Shown here in pieces: positions 1-7,827 of a stretch of 64,000 nucleotides of DNA. A program made the translations under genes and the position numbers. The stretch comes from Exiguobacterium algae (lineage in GTDB: Bacteria > Bacillota > Bacilli > Exiguobacteriales > Exiguobacteriaceae), in NCBI RefSeq assembly GCF_018617875.1, contig NZ_JACSKZ010000001.1, positions 434,001 to 498,000 of the forward strand. The letters run 5' to 3'. Below the pieces are notes generated by a model that saw only the letters and a list, made by a program, of their open reading frames with translations, was not told the DNA's origin and ran no database searches. How positions within the stretch are numbered: the first letter of the stretch is position 1; each line of letters opens with the position of its first letter.

Positions 1-600
1 CACATTCGCTGTCGGGAGTGTGTACGGACGCTCTAAAATGGCCGCCACTTCATGAATAATTCCGTAAAGGCTCAAGCAATCCGAACGGTTTGGCGTTAAG
101 CCGAGCTCGATGATCTCATCATTCAAATCGAGCAAGTCAAGGACGTCCGCCCCGACTTGAACATCTTCGCGGAACGTATGGATCCCGTCTTGCTCATCTT
201 CACGAATTTGTTTTTTCTCAAACCCAAGTTCTTCGAGTGAACAGATCATCCCTTGTGACTCGACGCCACGGAGTTTCGCTTTTTTAATTTTCAATCCAGG
301 CAGTCTGGCGCCTACTTTGGCAACGATGACGTGTTGTCCCGCTGCAACGTTTGGCGCTCCACAGACGATTTGGACAGGTTCGCATTCGCCAATGTCAACT
401 TTCGTCACATTCAGCTTGTCTGCTTCGGGGTGTTTTTCGCATGAAAGGACGTGACCGACGACAATGCCTGACAAACCTTCCGCACGACTTGTGACGCTCT
501 CGACTTCAATCCCGTTTTTCGTGATCAAATCACCAAGGGCTTCCCCACTCAAATCTGAGACGTCGATATATTGGTTCAACCATTTTTTTGAAAGTAACAT
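1..600 (-). CDS. pheT: Phenylalanine--tRNA ligase beta subunit (N-terminal part)
   Basis: The visible 200 residues are the N-terminus of PheT, the beta subunit of the cytoplasmic alpha2beta2 Phe-tRNA synthetase. The protein begins MLLSKKWLNQYID and then carries the EMAP/OB-type tRNA-binding domain (about residues 40-150, with a CGAPNV segment), followed by a TPNRSDCLS motif that starts the B3/B4 editing region. The gene runs off the left edge, so the catalytic-like and anticodon-binding parts are not seen. It starts 12 bases after the pheS stop with an AGGAGG-type ribosome site, so it is the second gene of the pheS-pheT operon under the Phe T-box. Confidence 0.96.
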   Translation of the reverse strand, partial: MLLSKKWLNQYIDVSDLSGEALGDLITKNGIEVESVTSRAEGLSGIVVGHVLSCEKHPEADKLNVTKVDIGECEPVQIVCGAPNVAAGQHVIVAKVGARLPGLKIKKAKLRGVESQGMICSLEELGFEKKQIREDEQDGIHTFREDVQVGADVLDLLDLNDEIIELGLTPNRSDCLSLYGIIHEVAAILERPYTLPTANV

Positions 601-612
601 ATGTCTTCCTCC

Positions 613-1635
613 TTAGAATTGCTCGATGAAACGTAAGTCGTTTGTATAGAAGTGTCGGATGTCATCCACGCCGTGTTTAAGCATCGCCATTCGTTCAACA
701 CCGATCCCGAATGCGAATCCTGACATTTTCGTCGAATCATAGCCTGCCATCTCGAGGACGTGAGGGTGAACCATTCCACCTCCGAGAATCTCGATCCAAC
801 CTGTACCTTTGCAGACGTTACAACCTTTTCCGCCACATTTGAAGCATGAGATGTCCACTTCGACTGATGGTTCTGTGAACGGGAAGAAACTTGGACGGAG
901 ACGAATCTCACGTGACTCACCGAATAATTGCTTGACGAACACCTCGAGCGTCCCTTTCAAATCGGCCATCGAAATGGATTCATCGACGACTAGTCCTTCA
1001 ATTTGCATGAATTGATGCGAATGCGTCGCATCATCTTCGTCACGTCGATATACCTTCCCCGGGCAAATGATCCGAATCGGTTGTCCGTTCGCCTCGAGCA
1101 TCGTACGCGCCTGAACTGGCGACGTATGGGTACGAAGTAGCGTCTCGTCTGTAATATAGAACGAGTCTTGCATGTCACGTGCCGGGTGATCTTTTGGCAA
1201 GTTCAACATTTCAAAGTTATACAAGTCCGTCTCAACTTCCGGCCCCTCGGCGATTGTGTAGCCGAGACCGACGAACAAGTCTTCCATCTCATCAATGATT
1301 TGTTGTAGCAGATGACTATTTCCAGGGAATGTCGTCCGCCCCGGGAGCGTCACATCAATTGTTTCAGCCGCGAGTTTTGCTTCAAGCTCGATGGCTTTGA
1401 CTTCTTCAATCCGTGCTTCAAGCGTTTCTTGAATCGACGCACGCACCTTGTTCGCAAGCTCCCCGACGACCGGGCGCTCTTCCGCTGACAGTTTGCCCAT
1501 CCCGCGGAGAACTTCCGTCATCGGACCTTTTTTTCCTAAGTATTTGATTCGTACATCATTCAATGCTTTTTGCGTCGATGCCACTTTGATTTCTTCTAAC
1601 GCTTCAACCTGTAATTGTTCTAATTGCTCTTTCAT
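613..1635 (-). CDS. pheS: Phenylalanine--tRNA ligase alpha subunit
   Basis: This 340-residue protein is the catalytic subunit that activates Phe and charges tRNA-Phe. It has an N-terminal coiled-coil arm (about residues 1-90) and a class II core. Visible signatures are the motif 2 region around [10 protein letters not shown], the [12 protein letters not shown] segment, and motif 3 [14 protein letters not shown] near the C-terminus. A CxxC...CxxC cluster sits at about residues 268-279. Length is normal. It is the first gene of the operon with pheT; expression should depend on the T-box leader directly upstream. Confidence 0.97.
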   Translation of the reverse strand: MKEQLEQLQVEALEEIKVASTQKALNDVRIKYLGKKGPMTEVLRGMGKLSAEERPVVGELANKVRASIQETLEARIEEVKAIELEAKLAAETIDVTLPGRTTFPGNSHLLQQIIDEMEDLFVGLGYTIAEGPEVETDLYNFEMLNLPKDHPARDMQDSFYITDETLLRTHTSPVQARTMLEANGQPIRIICPGKVYRRDEDDATHSHQFMQIEGLVVDESISMADLKGTLEVFVKQLFGESREIRLRPSFFPFTEPSVEVDISCFKCGGKGCNVCKGTGWIEILGGGMVHPHVLEMAGYDSTKMSGFAFGIGVERMAMLKHGVDDIRHFYTNDLRFIEQF

Positions 1636-1659
1636 TTGTACTCTTCCTCCTCTACAAAA

Positions 1660-1894
1660 AAAGTCCCTCAGTCAATGACTGAAGGGACGAATGATCGCGG
1701 TACCACCCTACTTGGCCGAAATCGGCCCACTTGAGAGCATCGATATCGTGATGCCAACCCGGTGCTGTTTCCAACACGACTCCAGAGTGAATTCGGCGCC
1801 GAACAAGGCTAGGCTTTCAGTCACGGCCATGCTCCCTGAACGTGTTCGGTCGTTCGCGTACTATGCTCTTTCAACGTCTTTACATATAGTCGAT
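1660..1894 (-). promoter_or_regulatory. Phe-specific T-box leader of pheST
   Basis: On the minus strand the leader contains the conserved T-box AGGGTGGTACCGCG (complement of 1696-1709), followed by a terminator stem at 1663-1688 with a T run. Upstream, the segment GAATTCACTC places a UUC (Phe) triplet at complement 1789-1791 in the specifier position. A promoter TTGTCA-17 bp-TAGGTT lies at 1929-1901. In this family, uncharged tRNA-Phe pairs with the specifier and the T-box bulge to form the antiterminator, so pheST rises when charged tRNA-Phe falls. Confidence 0.93.
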
Positions 1895-1931
1895 GTGTTT
1901 AACCTATCACGTTTTTGTCAAACTGACAAGA

Positions 1932-2678
1932 TTATTGCAACGCAATCCGGTACATTAAAATACCCGCCGCAACCGCCGCATTGAGCGATTCCGCCTCACC
2001 GAGGACCGGGATATGGACACGTGTGTCACATAATGCGAGTACTTCAGGATGCACACCTTGTGCCTCGTTTCCGATCACGAGTGCCATGCGCTTCGCAAAA
2101 TCGACTTTCTCGTATGAAGTCGCTTTCGACAAGGCCGTACCATATACGTGAAAGCCCTCTTCTTTTAACTCTGGCAAAAATTCATGAAGGTCGACCGATT
2201 TCACGTTCACGTGGAAGAGTGAACCTTGTGTCGCCCGCACCACTTTCGCGTTGTACGGGTCGACCGTCCCTTTTCCAAGAAGGACCGTGTCAAATCCTGC
2301 TGCGTCTGCCGTTCGAATCATCGTCCCGAGATTACCCGGGTCCTGAATCCGGTCAAGAACGAGTACTTTTTCCATCGTCCGTTCGACCGGCGCCATTTTC
2401 ACGACAGCAAACACACCTTGTGTTTTTTCTGTCTCGCTCAACAGGTCAGCGACGTGATCAGACAATTCAAGTACAGGCATGTCGTTCACGCGCCACGTTT
2501 CTTTCGGCGTGTACGATTCTCCCATGATCAATTGGACGAGGCGACCGGCACGAATCGCTTCGTCCACCAGATGCTCACCCTCGACTAAAAATTGACCCGT
2601 CTCTTGTCTTCCTTTTTTCGTCATCAATCGCTTCAGGCGCTTGATCGTCTCACTTTTCGTTGACGTGATTTTCGTCAT
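1932..2678 (-). CDS. TrmH/SpoU-family RNA 2'-O-methyltransferase (YsgA-like)
   Basis: This 248-residue SPOUT methyltransferase has an N-terminal RNA-substrate-binding domain (about 1-95). The C-terminal knotted SAM domain carries the family motifs: LDRIQDPGNLGTMIRTADA (motif 1, with Asn and Arg), VIGNEAQGVHPE (motif 2) and a final ESLNAAVAAGILMY (motif 3). The family methylates ribose 2'-OH groups in rRNA or tRNA; the exact target cannot be read here. In Bacillus the equivalent ysgA also lies next to pheST. It follows the M42 peptidase gene by one base and is probably co-transcribed with it. Confidence 0.85.
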   Translation of the reverse strand: MTKITSTKSETIKRLKRLMTKKGRQETGQFLVEGEHLVDEAIRAGRLVQLIMGESYTPKETWRVNDMPVLELSDHVADLLSETEKTQGVFAVVKMAPVERTMEKVLVLDRIQDPGNLGTMIRTADAAGFDTVLLGKGTVDPYNAKVVRATQGSLFHVNVKSVDLHEFLPELKEEGFHVYGTALSKATSYEKVDFAKRMALVIGNEAQGVHPEVLALCDTRVHIPVLGEAESLNAAVAAGILMYRIALQ

Positions 2679-2679
2679 A

Positions 2680-3759
2680 TTATCCCTCTTTCAACCATTG
2701 AACCGTCTCGTGGTCCAAGCGTTTTGTAAGCGCCACGACTAAGTCGACCGCCGCCTCGTAATCCGCTTTATGGATAATCGAGACGTTTGTATGCAAGTAA
2801 CGAACCGGTACAGTCAATGCAATCGCCGGCATTCCGATCCCTGACAAGTGGAAACGTCCAGCGTCCGTTCCGCCACCCGGCGTCAAATCGAGTTGATAGT
2901 TAATGTCGTTCTCTTTTGCCACGTCGACGATCAGGTCAACGAGTCGTGGATTCGTCACGGTCGTCGCATCAAAGAAAATCACCTGGACTCCTTCGCCGAG
3001 TTTAGACAACCCTTCTGCAGGTGTCATTCCTGGCGTATCACTCGGAATCCCTGTATCGACGGCAATCGCGACGTCCGGTTTGATCAAGTTTGCTGCTGTG
3101 ACCGCGCCACGCAAACCGACTTCTTCCTGTACCGTCGCTCCTGTATAAAGAACACCCGGAAGCGCGTCTTCTTTTAATCGTTTCGCGGCTTCAATCGCAA
3201 TCGCACAACCAATTCGGTTGTCCCATGCTTTTGCCATGAGGAAGTTTTCATTTTTCATGACGGTGAATTCACAATGGGGGACGACCGTATCGCCTGGACG
3301 AATTCCCCATTCCGCCACCTCATCTTTTGACGTGGCTCCGATATCAAGGAACATATCCTTGATTTCGACAGGTTTTTTCCGTGCTTCTAAAGGTAAAACG
3401 TGCGGTGGTTTCGCTCCGATGACACCAGGAATCTTTTCACCTGACCGTGTCACGACATCCATCCGTTGTGCGAGTAAAACTTGGTTCCACCAACCACCGA
3501 GCGCCTGGAAACGGAGGAATCCGCCTTCCTCGATTCGTGTGACCATGAACCCTACTTCATCCATGTGTCCGGCAATCATGACACGCGGGCCGTTCTCGTC
3601 CCCTGTCACGCGACCAAACAAGCTGCCTAATCCATCCTGTTCGAATGATTCGACGTGCGGTTCGAGGTATTCGCGCATCAATGAGCGGACTTCTCCCTCG
3701 TTTCCTGGGACCCCTGTTGCATCTGTCAATCGTTTCAACATATGTAATGATTCATTCAT
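2680..3759 (-). CDS. M42-family aminopeptidase (YsdC-like)
   Basis: This 359-residue cytoplasmic di-metal aminopeptidase belongs to the glutamyl aminopeptidase / deblocking aminopeptidase family. Metal-site signatures are visible: AGHMDEVGFMV, KAWDNRIGC, TVQEEVGLRG (catalytic Glu pair), AVDTGIPSD and a C-terminal region with HTNVSIIHK. The family forms large tetrahedral shells that trim peptides. The ATG at 3759 is chosen because GGAG lies nine bases upstream; an in-frame TTG 15 bases earlier lies in the ribosome-site region. It matches ysdC in both sequence and neighbourhood (near infC-rpmI-rplT). Confidence 0.9.
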   Translation of the reverse strand: MNESLHMLKRLTDATGVPGNEGEVRSLMREYLEPHVESFEQDGLGSLFGRVTGDENGPRVMIAGHMDEVGFMVTRIEEGGFLRFQALGGWWNQVLLAQRMDVVTRSGEKIPGVIGAKPPHVLPLEARKKPVEIKDMFLDIGATSKDEVAEWGIRPGDTVVPHCEFTVMKNENFLMAKAWDNRIGCAIAIEAAKRLKEDALPGVLYTGATVQEEVGLRGAVTAANLIKPDVAIAVDTGIPSDTPGMTPAEGLSKLGEGVQVIFFDATTVTNPRLVDLIVDVAKENDINYQLDLTPGGGTDAGRFHLSGIGMPAIALTVPVRYLHTNVSIIHKADYEAAVDLVVALTKRLDHETVQWLKEG

Positions 3760-3782
3760 GATCATCCGCTCCAATCTTCAAT

Positions 3783-4265
3783 TTAATATCCTTGGTTTTG
3801 TCGTTCATGGTTCACTTTATTTTTCTCCATGTAGGCCATCAAGATGAGTTGCTCATTAAACCCGAGTGTATATCCGAGTTCAAGGTAGGCCGCCATTAAC
3901 GTTTCATACATCGCTTCGGTTTTCGACAAACCGAAGTTTGTCACTTTACGATATATGTCTAAAAAAGCGTCAGTCGCATCAAGATATGAACTACCTGCCG
4001 GGAATGCCTCTCTCTCATACCCGAGAGCAAGTCCGAGAGAAAGCAGAAAATGAATACCATCCACGTATTCCTCCAAGATCACGTCTTGAGGCGACGGTCC
4101 TTTTTTCGACCAAAATTTAAAGCTGCGCGTTTCGTTCGCCAGTTCACCGAGCTCGACAAGCAACGCAAGCAATCGTTCATCGAATTGGTTTCCAGATAGT
4201 TGATGTTCTTCTTTGATCCGCGTATCCAATTCACGTTGCCGATCAAACAATGTTGTCCAGTTCAC
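3783..4265 (-). CDS. Dimeric all-alpha dUTP diphosphatase
   Basis: This 160-residue protein hydrolyses dUTP (and probably dUDP) to dUMP, keeping uracil out of DNA. It belongs to the dimeric all-alpha dUTPase/MazG-like superfamily rather than the trimeric beta fold: the ExxE...ExxD metal motif is seen as ELGELANE and EEYVDG. The start is GTG at 4265, giving VNWTTLFDRQ, because GGGGAGG lies eight bases upstream. It sits between a DUF1294 protein and the M42 peptidase, all on the minus strand. Confidence 0.86.
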   Translation of the reverse strand: MNWTTLFDRQRELDTRIKEEHQLSGNQFDERLLALLVELGELANETRSFKFWSKKGPSPQDVILEEYVDGIHFLLSLGLALGYEREAFPAGSSYLDATDAFLDIYRKVTNFGLSKTEAMYETLMAAYLELGYTLGFNEQLILMAYMEKNKVNHERQNQGY

Positions 4266-4289
4266 CGGATGTTCCTCCCCTATCAACAC

Positions 4290-4544
4290 TTATAACAGTA
4301 CTAAAATCATTAAAGACCAGCCTACTGCTAAAATCAATACTTGTAATTGCACAGATTTTGGGGCATGTACGGCTTTATGACGCGTTAAATGAAGACCGAA
4401 TAACGCGCCGATGGCACCACCGGCATAGGCATACCATATATTAAAATCACCTTGTCCATGCGTGTAGCGCTTCGCTTGAATATACGTATAAAAATTGAGG
4501 ACAATCAACGCCAATGCGACGATTGCTAAAACGGACTGATTCAT
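4290..4544 (-). CDS. DUF1294-type small membrane protein (YsdA-like)
   Basis: The 84-residue protein has three hydrophobic segments, at about 5-22, 42-55 and 66-84, separated by short basic loops. The RHKAVHAP stretch matches the RHKT-type signature of DUF1294 proteins such as YsdA, which likewise sits just after rplT in Bacillus. Function is unknown. The start has a clear AGGAGGG-like site. It lies 19 bases upstream of the dUTPase ribosome site and is probably in the same transcript. Confidence 0.7.
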   Translation of the reverse strand: MNQSVLAIVALALIVLNFYTYIQAKRYTHGQGDFNIWYAYAGGAIGALFGLHLTRHKAVHAPKSVQLQVLILAVGWSLMILVLL

Positions 4545-4583
4545 GCGTGTCCCTCCTTCTTTTAATTTTAAGAAATTTCCCCG

Positions 4584-4617
4584 AAAAAAGAAAGCGCCGA
4601 GAGAGTGTCTCGGCGCT
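4584..4617 (-). terminator. Terminator after rplT
   Basis: A 10-bp GC-rich stem (agcgccgaga / tctcggcgct) with a five-base loop is followed on the minus strand by TTTCTTTTTT. It ends the infC-rpmI-rplT transcript. Confidence 0.9.
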
Positions 4618-4630
4618 GTCGATTGAACGA

Positions 4631-4990
4631 TTACGCGTTCAATTTTGATTTAGCTGTTTCAGCGAGTGACGCGAATGCTTGTGCATCTGTCACAGCAAGC
4701 TCAGCAAGCATCTTACGGTTGATGTCGATTCCTGCAAGCTTGAGGCCGTGCATCATACGGCTGTATGAGAGACCGTTTGTACGTGCTGCCGCATTGATAC
4801 GTGTGATCCAAAGACGACGGAAATCACGTTTCTTCTGACGACGGTCACGGTAAGCGTACATGAGTGACTTCATGACCTGTTGTTTTGCTACTTTAAATAG
4901 AATGTGTTTCGAACCAAAGTATCCTTTGGCAAGTTTAATTTGCTTTTTACGACGTTGACGAGTCGTATAACCGCCTTTTACGCGTGGCAT
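4631..4990 (-). CDS. rplT: 50S ribosomal protein L20
   Basis: This 119-residue, very basic protein is the large-subunit protein L20, needed early in 50S assembly. It has the [16 protein letters not shown] start, the [12 protein letters not shown] segment and the conserved C-terminal domain with [24 protein letters not shown]. In Bacillota L20 also represses its own operon by binding the infC leader; the matching leader is present upstream of infC here. It is third in the infC-rpmI-rplT operon. Confidence 0.98.
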   Translation of the reverse strand: MPRVKGGYTTRQRRKKQIKLAKGYFGSKHILFKVAKQQVMKSLMYAYRDRRQKKRDFRRLWITRINAAARTNGLSYSRMMHGLKLAGIDINRKMLAELAVTDAQAFASLAETAKSKLNA

Positions 4991-5018
4991 ATGGATTCCC
5001 TCCTAAATTGTTTCTGTA

Positions 5019-5213
5019 TTACTTCGCGATCATGTTGCGAATGCGTTTGAAGTCTCCAGCTGATACGATAGCGCCTTTACGGAGCTTACGTTTCGCTTTA
5101 GTCGATTTGTTTGCGAACAAGTGACTTGTGTAAGCGTGTGAACGCTTGAGTTTACCTGATGCTGTACGTTTGAAACGTTTTGAAGCACCGCGGTGCGATT
5201 TCATTTTCGGCAT
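5019..5213 (-). CDS. rpmI: 50S ribosomal protein L35
   Basis: This 64-residue, Lys/Arg-rich protein starts [17 protein letters not shown], which is diagnostic of L35 of the large subunit. It lies between infC and rplT with good ribosome sites and is part of the same operon. Confidence 0.97.
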   Translation of the reverse strand: MPKMKSHRGASKRFKRTASGKLKRSHAYTSHLFANKSTKAKRKLRKGAIVSAGDFKRIRNMIAK

Positions 5214-5243
5214 GAGTATTTCCTCCCCACTGAGAATCGATGA

Positions 5244-5759
5244 TTAATCTTCTTTGTTCGGAGCCAGCACTAAGAACATGCTGCGTCCTTCCATCTTCGG
5301 CTTTTGTTCAACTGTTGCCAAATCGGCACATTCCGCTGCCATTTTGTCCAAAACACGTTTCCCGATTTCCGAGTGTGTGATGGCACGTCCGCGGAAACGA
5401 ATCGAAGCCTTCACTTTGTTTCCTTTTTCAAGGAACTTGCGTGCGTTACGCAATTTTGTTTGGAAATCGTTGTCCTCGATTGTTGGACTGAGACGTACTT
5501 CTTTCATTTGGATGACTTTTTGGTTTTTACGCGCTTCTTTCTCCTTCTTCTGGAGTTCGAAACGGTACTTCCCATAGTCCATAATTTTAGCGACCGGTGG
5601 ATTTGCTTTATCTGCGACTAAGACGAGGTCTAATTCCGCTTCTTCAGCTAAACGCAACGCATCGTTACGTGATTTCACACCGAGTTGTGCACCGTCTGCG
5701 CCAATGAGACGTACTTCACGGGCACGAATGTTTTCGTTGATAAAGAGCTCTTTGCTAAT
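5244..5759 (-). CDS. infC: Translation initiation factor IF-3 (AUU start)
   Basis: IF-3 binds the 30S subunit, blocks premature 50S joining and checks the start codon. The N-domain ([20 protein letters not shown]) and C-domain ([31 protein letters not shown]) are intact. The likely start is ATT at 5759, eight bases after GGAGG (GGAGGTGCTAACC-ATT), giving 171 residues. An in-frame ATG 15 bases upstream overlaps the ribosome site and cannot be used with it. AUU starts are typical of infC and allow IF-3 to limit its own synthesis. Confidence 0.95.
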   Translation of the reverse strand: MSKELFINENIRAREVRLIGADGAQLGVKSRNDALRLAEEAELDLVLVADKANPPVAKIMDYGKYRFELQKKEKEARKNQKVIQMKEVRLSPTIEDNDFQTKLRNARKFLEKGNKVKASIRFRGRAITHSEIGKRVLDKMAAECADLATVEQKPKMEGRSMFLVLAPNKED

Positions 5760-5968
5760 GGTTAGCACCTCCATCGTGCAAATGCACGAGATTTAGATTG
5801 ACAAGACAACATGGCAATAAAAAAAGCGTCGGCAGTTTCCCACCCACACATCAGTTGAGGTCATAAAACGGCAGACGATGCCGATTGAACCAAGAACTTG
5901 ATGGACCTGCCTGATTGCTCTCAGACGAGGTGAAAAGCGGGTGCTTCTGCTTTGTTGTTTTTAATCAC
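5760..5968 (-). promoter_or_regulatory. L20-type leader of infC-rpmI-rplT
   Basis: The minus-strand leader of about 200 nt contains the conserved segment AGCAGAAGCACCCGCTTTTCACC shared by infC leaders of Bacillota (positions about 5932-5954; key bases GCACCCGCTTTTCACC). A hairpin CGGCA/TGCCG follows. Then a competing arm TGCCGAcgc precedes TTTTTTT at 5813-5830, so the same TCGGCA/TGCCGA bases can build a terminator. L20 binding to such leaders causes premature termination. The exact fold was not computed. Confidence 0.82.
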
Positions 5969-5974
5969 TATGTC

Positions 5975-6003
5975 ATCTTAGCACTAGCAGGAAAAGATGT
6001 CAA
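5975..6003 (-). promoter_or_regulatory. Sigma-A-type promoter of the infC operon
   Basis: On the minus strand TTGACA and TAAGAT are separated by exactly 17 bp. The -35 box is perfect and the -10 has one change from TATAAT. Transcription would start near 5968, at the 5' end of the L20 leader. Confidence 0.85.
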
Positions 6004-6115
6004 GATATCGCGCATGAATAATTGGTAGCTCACACTTTTATGATGATACCAGTCATTCTCTCGTTTCGCAATACCTTTTCAATGGGAATAAATAATTAAC
6101 AAAGGAGGGATGGAG

Positions 6116-6325
6116 ATGAATTGGCGAAAAGATGTGACACGGGAATACGATTACCATGAACAAGTAAAGCGAATCGTCAGTGAGACGATGCGGCAACATG
6201 GACTCGAAGATGAAAAATTGCAGGCTGTTCTAACCGACTTGTTAGAAGAGATGAACCGCGTCACATTAAAAATTGTCGATGATCACGAGTCCGCTCAAAA
6301 TTATATCCATAAACGCTGGTACTAA
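6116..6325 (+). CDS. Small hypothetical protein
   Basis: This 69-residue protein starts MNWRKDVTREYDYHEQ. It is mostly charged and predicted helical, with no signal peptide or membrane segment. The start at 6116 has AAAGGAGG seven bases upstream; the ATG six bases earlier is only one base from GGAGG and is unlikely. It stands alone on the plus strand and ends in a strong terminator. I do not recognise a family and assign no function. Confidence 0.7.
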   Translation: MNWRKDVTREYDYHEQVKRIVSETMRQHGLEDEKLQAVLTDLLEEMNRVTLKIVDDHESAQNYIHKRWY

Positions 6326-6348
6326 AAAAGGGCTCTCGCCCTTTTTTA
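6324..6348. terminator. Bidirectional terminator
   Basis: AAAAAAGGGC-tctc-GCCCTTTTTT forms a hairpin with A and T runs on both sides. It serves the small plus-strand gene and the convergent DUF2231 gene, whose stop codon overlaps it. Confidence 0.85.
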
Positions 6349-6759
6349 TTGCGTATAGACCATTTGTCCACCTAAGTGACCCGCATAGGCGAGTAAACCT
6401 GCACCAATAATAGCCACAATCAAACTCAATGTGATCCATAACTTCCCTTTACTGCGGTAGCCAAGCCCAAGAAGCACGATCGTCACGCCAAATGCAATCA
6501 AACTGTACAACGCAAAGTGCTCGTGATTCTCAATCATCGCGTCTGTGACGGCCGGCAAATTTGCTTCTGCATACTCTTCCGCACTATCCCCAGAGATATA
6601 AGCGAGGACACCGGACAGTAATCCCGTGATCAAAGTAACGAGCGCGAACAAACGAAAGTTCGTCCATTTCAAACTGAGTAAAATCAGTAGCGTGCCAAAC
6701 AATAACAAACCAATCGGGGCATGCACGAGCAAAGGGTGTAACGGAACGCCAGCAATCAT
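6346..6759 (-). CDS. DUF2231 membrane protein
   Basis: This 137-residue protein has four hydrophobic helices, at about 10-30, 36-55, 80-100 and 108-128. The N-terminal GVPLHPLLVHAPIG signature (HP...H.P.G) defines DUF2231, a family of small membrane proteins of unknown function sometimes linked to redox or haem proteins. The two conserved His residues at the start could bind metal or haem; that is inference. It stands between a small plus-strand gene and a DUF1002 protein with no clear operon partner. Confidence 0.78.
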   Translation of the reverse strand: MIAGVPLHPLLVHAPIGLLLFGTLLILLSLKWTNFRLFALVTLITGLLSGVLAYISGDSAEEYAEANLPAVTDAMIENHEHFALYSLIAFGVTIVLLGLGYRSKGKLWITLSLIVAIIGAGLLAYAGHLGGQMVYTQ

Positions 6760-6855
6760 GTCTTTTCCTCCTCAACATCAGATGCATCTTGAATAGACTA
6801 TACCCGCTTCCCGTAGTTATTTATCCACTCATAACTTTTCACACAATTTTACATA

Positions 6856-7728
6856 TCAGGTTGTCAAAGATTGAAAGAAGTTACTGATGGCAGCGAAGAG
6901 TCGGGCAAAGAAACCTTGCACTTCTTCCTTCTCTAAAAAGTCCTGGACATCTTGTCCCGCATTTTTAAGACCGTCACTGATGGACGCCCAATCCAGGTCC
7001 GCCTGCTGCATGTTCTCAAACAAAGTCGTCAACTGGTCAAGCTGCCCTTCGGATAGTTGCACATTGTTTTGATTGAGCACTTGAATGACGATATCCCGAA
7101 TTTCAATGTTTGTCTGTGGCATCTGTTTTGCGACCTCTGCCTTAATGTCATTCATCAGTGCAGCGACATCTTCTTGTCCGACCGTCTTTCCAATCTCCGA
7201 CGTCACGGCGAGTTCTTCTTGTGCCAACTCTTTTCGTTCTTCCGACAACTGAATGCCTGTCTCATCCGCGGTCTGATCGTAGGCTTTCATGATCCCCGTC
7301 AGTGCGGACGTGCCCGTCACTTGAATCGGGGACGTGATATAAATATCCGCATCCGTCACACCTGCCGTCACCAACGCATTGGCATACATATCTTTCGTCA
7401 CCCAGGTAACGTTTTCTGTCTTGATATCCAGTCCTGTGCCTTCGGTCAATTTGATGCGGGCAGAGGAATACATGCCGCCCCCTCGCTTGGCTTCAGGGAC
7501 CGAATCACCTAAATAACGATCTTCGTCTGCTGAAGTGGCAATAATCGGCTCAATGCCTTCTGGCGCGTCGACACGGTCGAGCACCCAATTCTTTTGTTCT
7601 GACGATAACGATTCTCCAAGCGTCACGATTGTATCGTTGACAATCGCCTCCGCCCCGACTTTCGGAAGCATTCCTGTAAACGCGACAGTTCCAATTGTAA
7701 GAGCCATGATCGGCTTCAACCTATTCAT
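6856..7728 (-). CDS. DUF1002 secreted protein (YpuA-like)
   Basis: This 290-residue protein has a signal peptide (MNRLKPIMALTIGTVAFTGMLPKVGAEA, cleavage likely after the Ala-Glu-Ala region). The DUF1002 domain follows, with the recognisable YITSPIQVTGTSALTGIMKAY segment. The C-terminal quarter is acidic and ends in an amphipathic Phe-rich helix (FFARLFAAISNFFQSL), which might touch the membrane. YpuA-type proteins have no established function. It is monocistronic between a DUF2231 gene and thrS. Confidence 0.85.
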   Translation of the reverse strand: MNRLKPIMALTIGTVAFTGMLPKVGAEAIVNDTIVTLGESLSSEQKNWVLDRVDAPEGIEPIIATSADEDRYLGDSVPEAKRGGGMYSSARIKLTEGTGLDIKTENVTWVTKDMYANALVTAGVTDADIYITSPIQVTGTSALTGIMKAYDQTADETGIQLSEERKELAQEELAVTSEIGKTVGQEDVAALMNDIKAEVAKQMPQTNIEIRDIVIQVLNQNNVQLSEGQLDQLTTLFENMQQADLDWASISDGLKNAGQDVQDFLEKEEVQGFFARLFAAISNFFQSLTT

Positions 7729-7794
7729 ATATGAATCACTCCTTGAGCATACGATACACGTCAGAAGCGATCCGACGCATCCGTCTACAGACTG

Positions 7795-7823
7795 AAAAAG
7801 CCACCTTTTTCAAGGTGGCTTTT
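7795..7823 (-). terminator. Terminator after thrS
   Basis: AAAAGCCACC / GGTGGCTTTT stem with a short loop and a T run on the minus strand, a few bases after the thrS stop. Confidence 0.88.
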
Positions 7824-7827
7824 GGTC

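Noticed and set aside
4250-4289. Longer N-terminus of the dUTPase starting at 4289
   Set aside because: The upstream part overlaps the ribosome site GGGGAGG; the GTG at 4265 has correct spacing.
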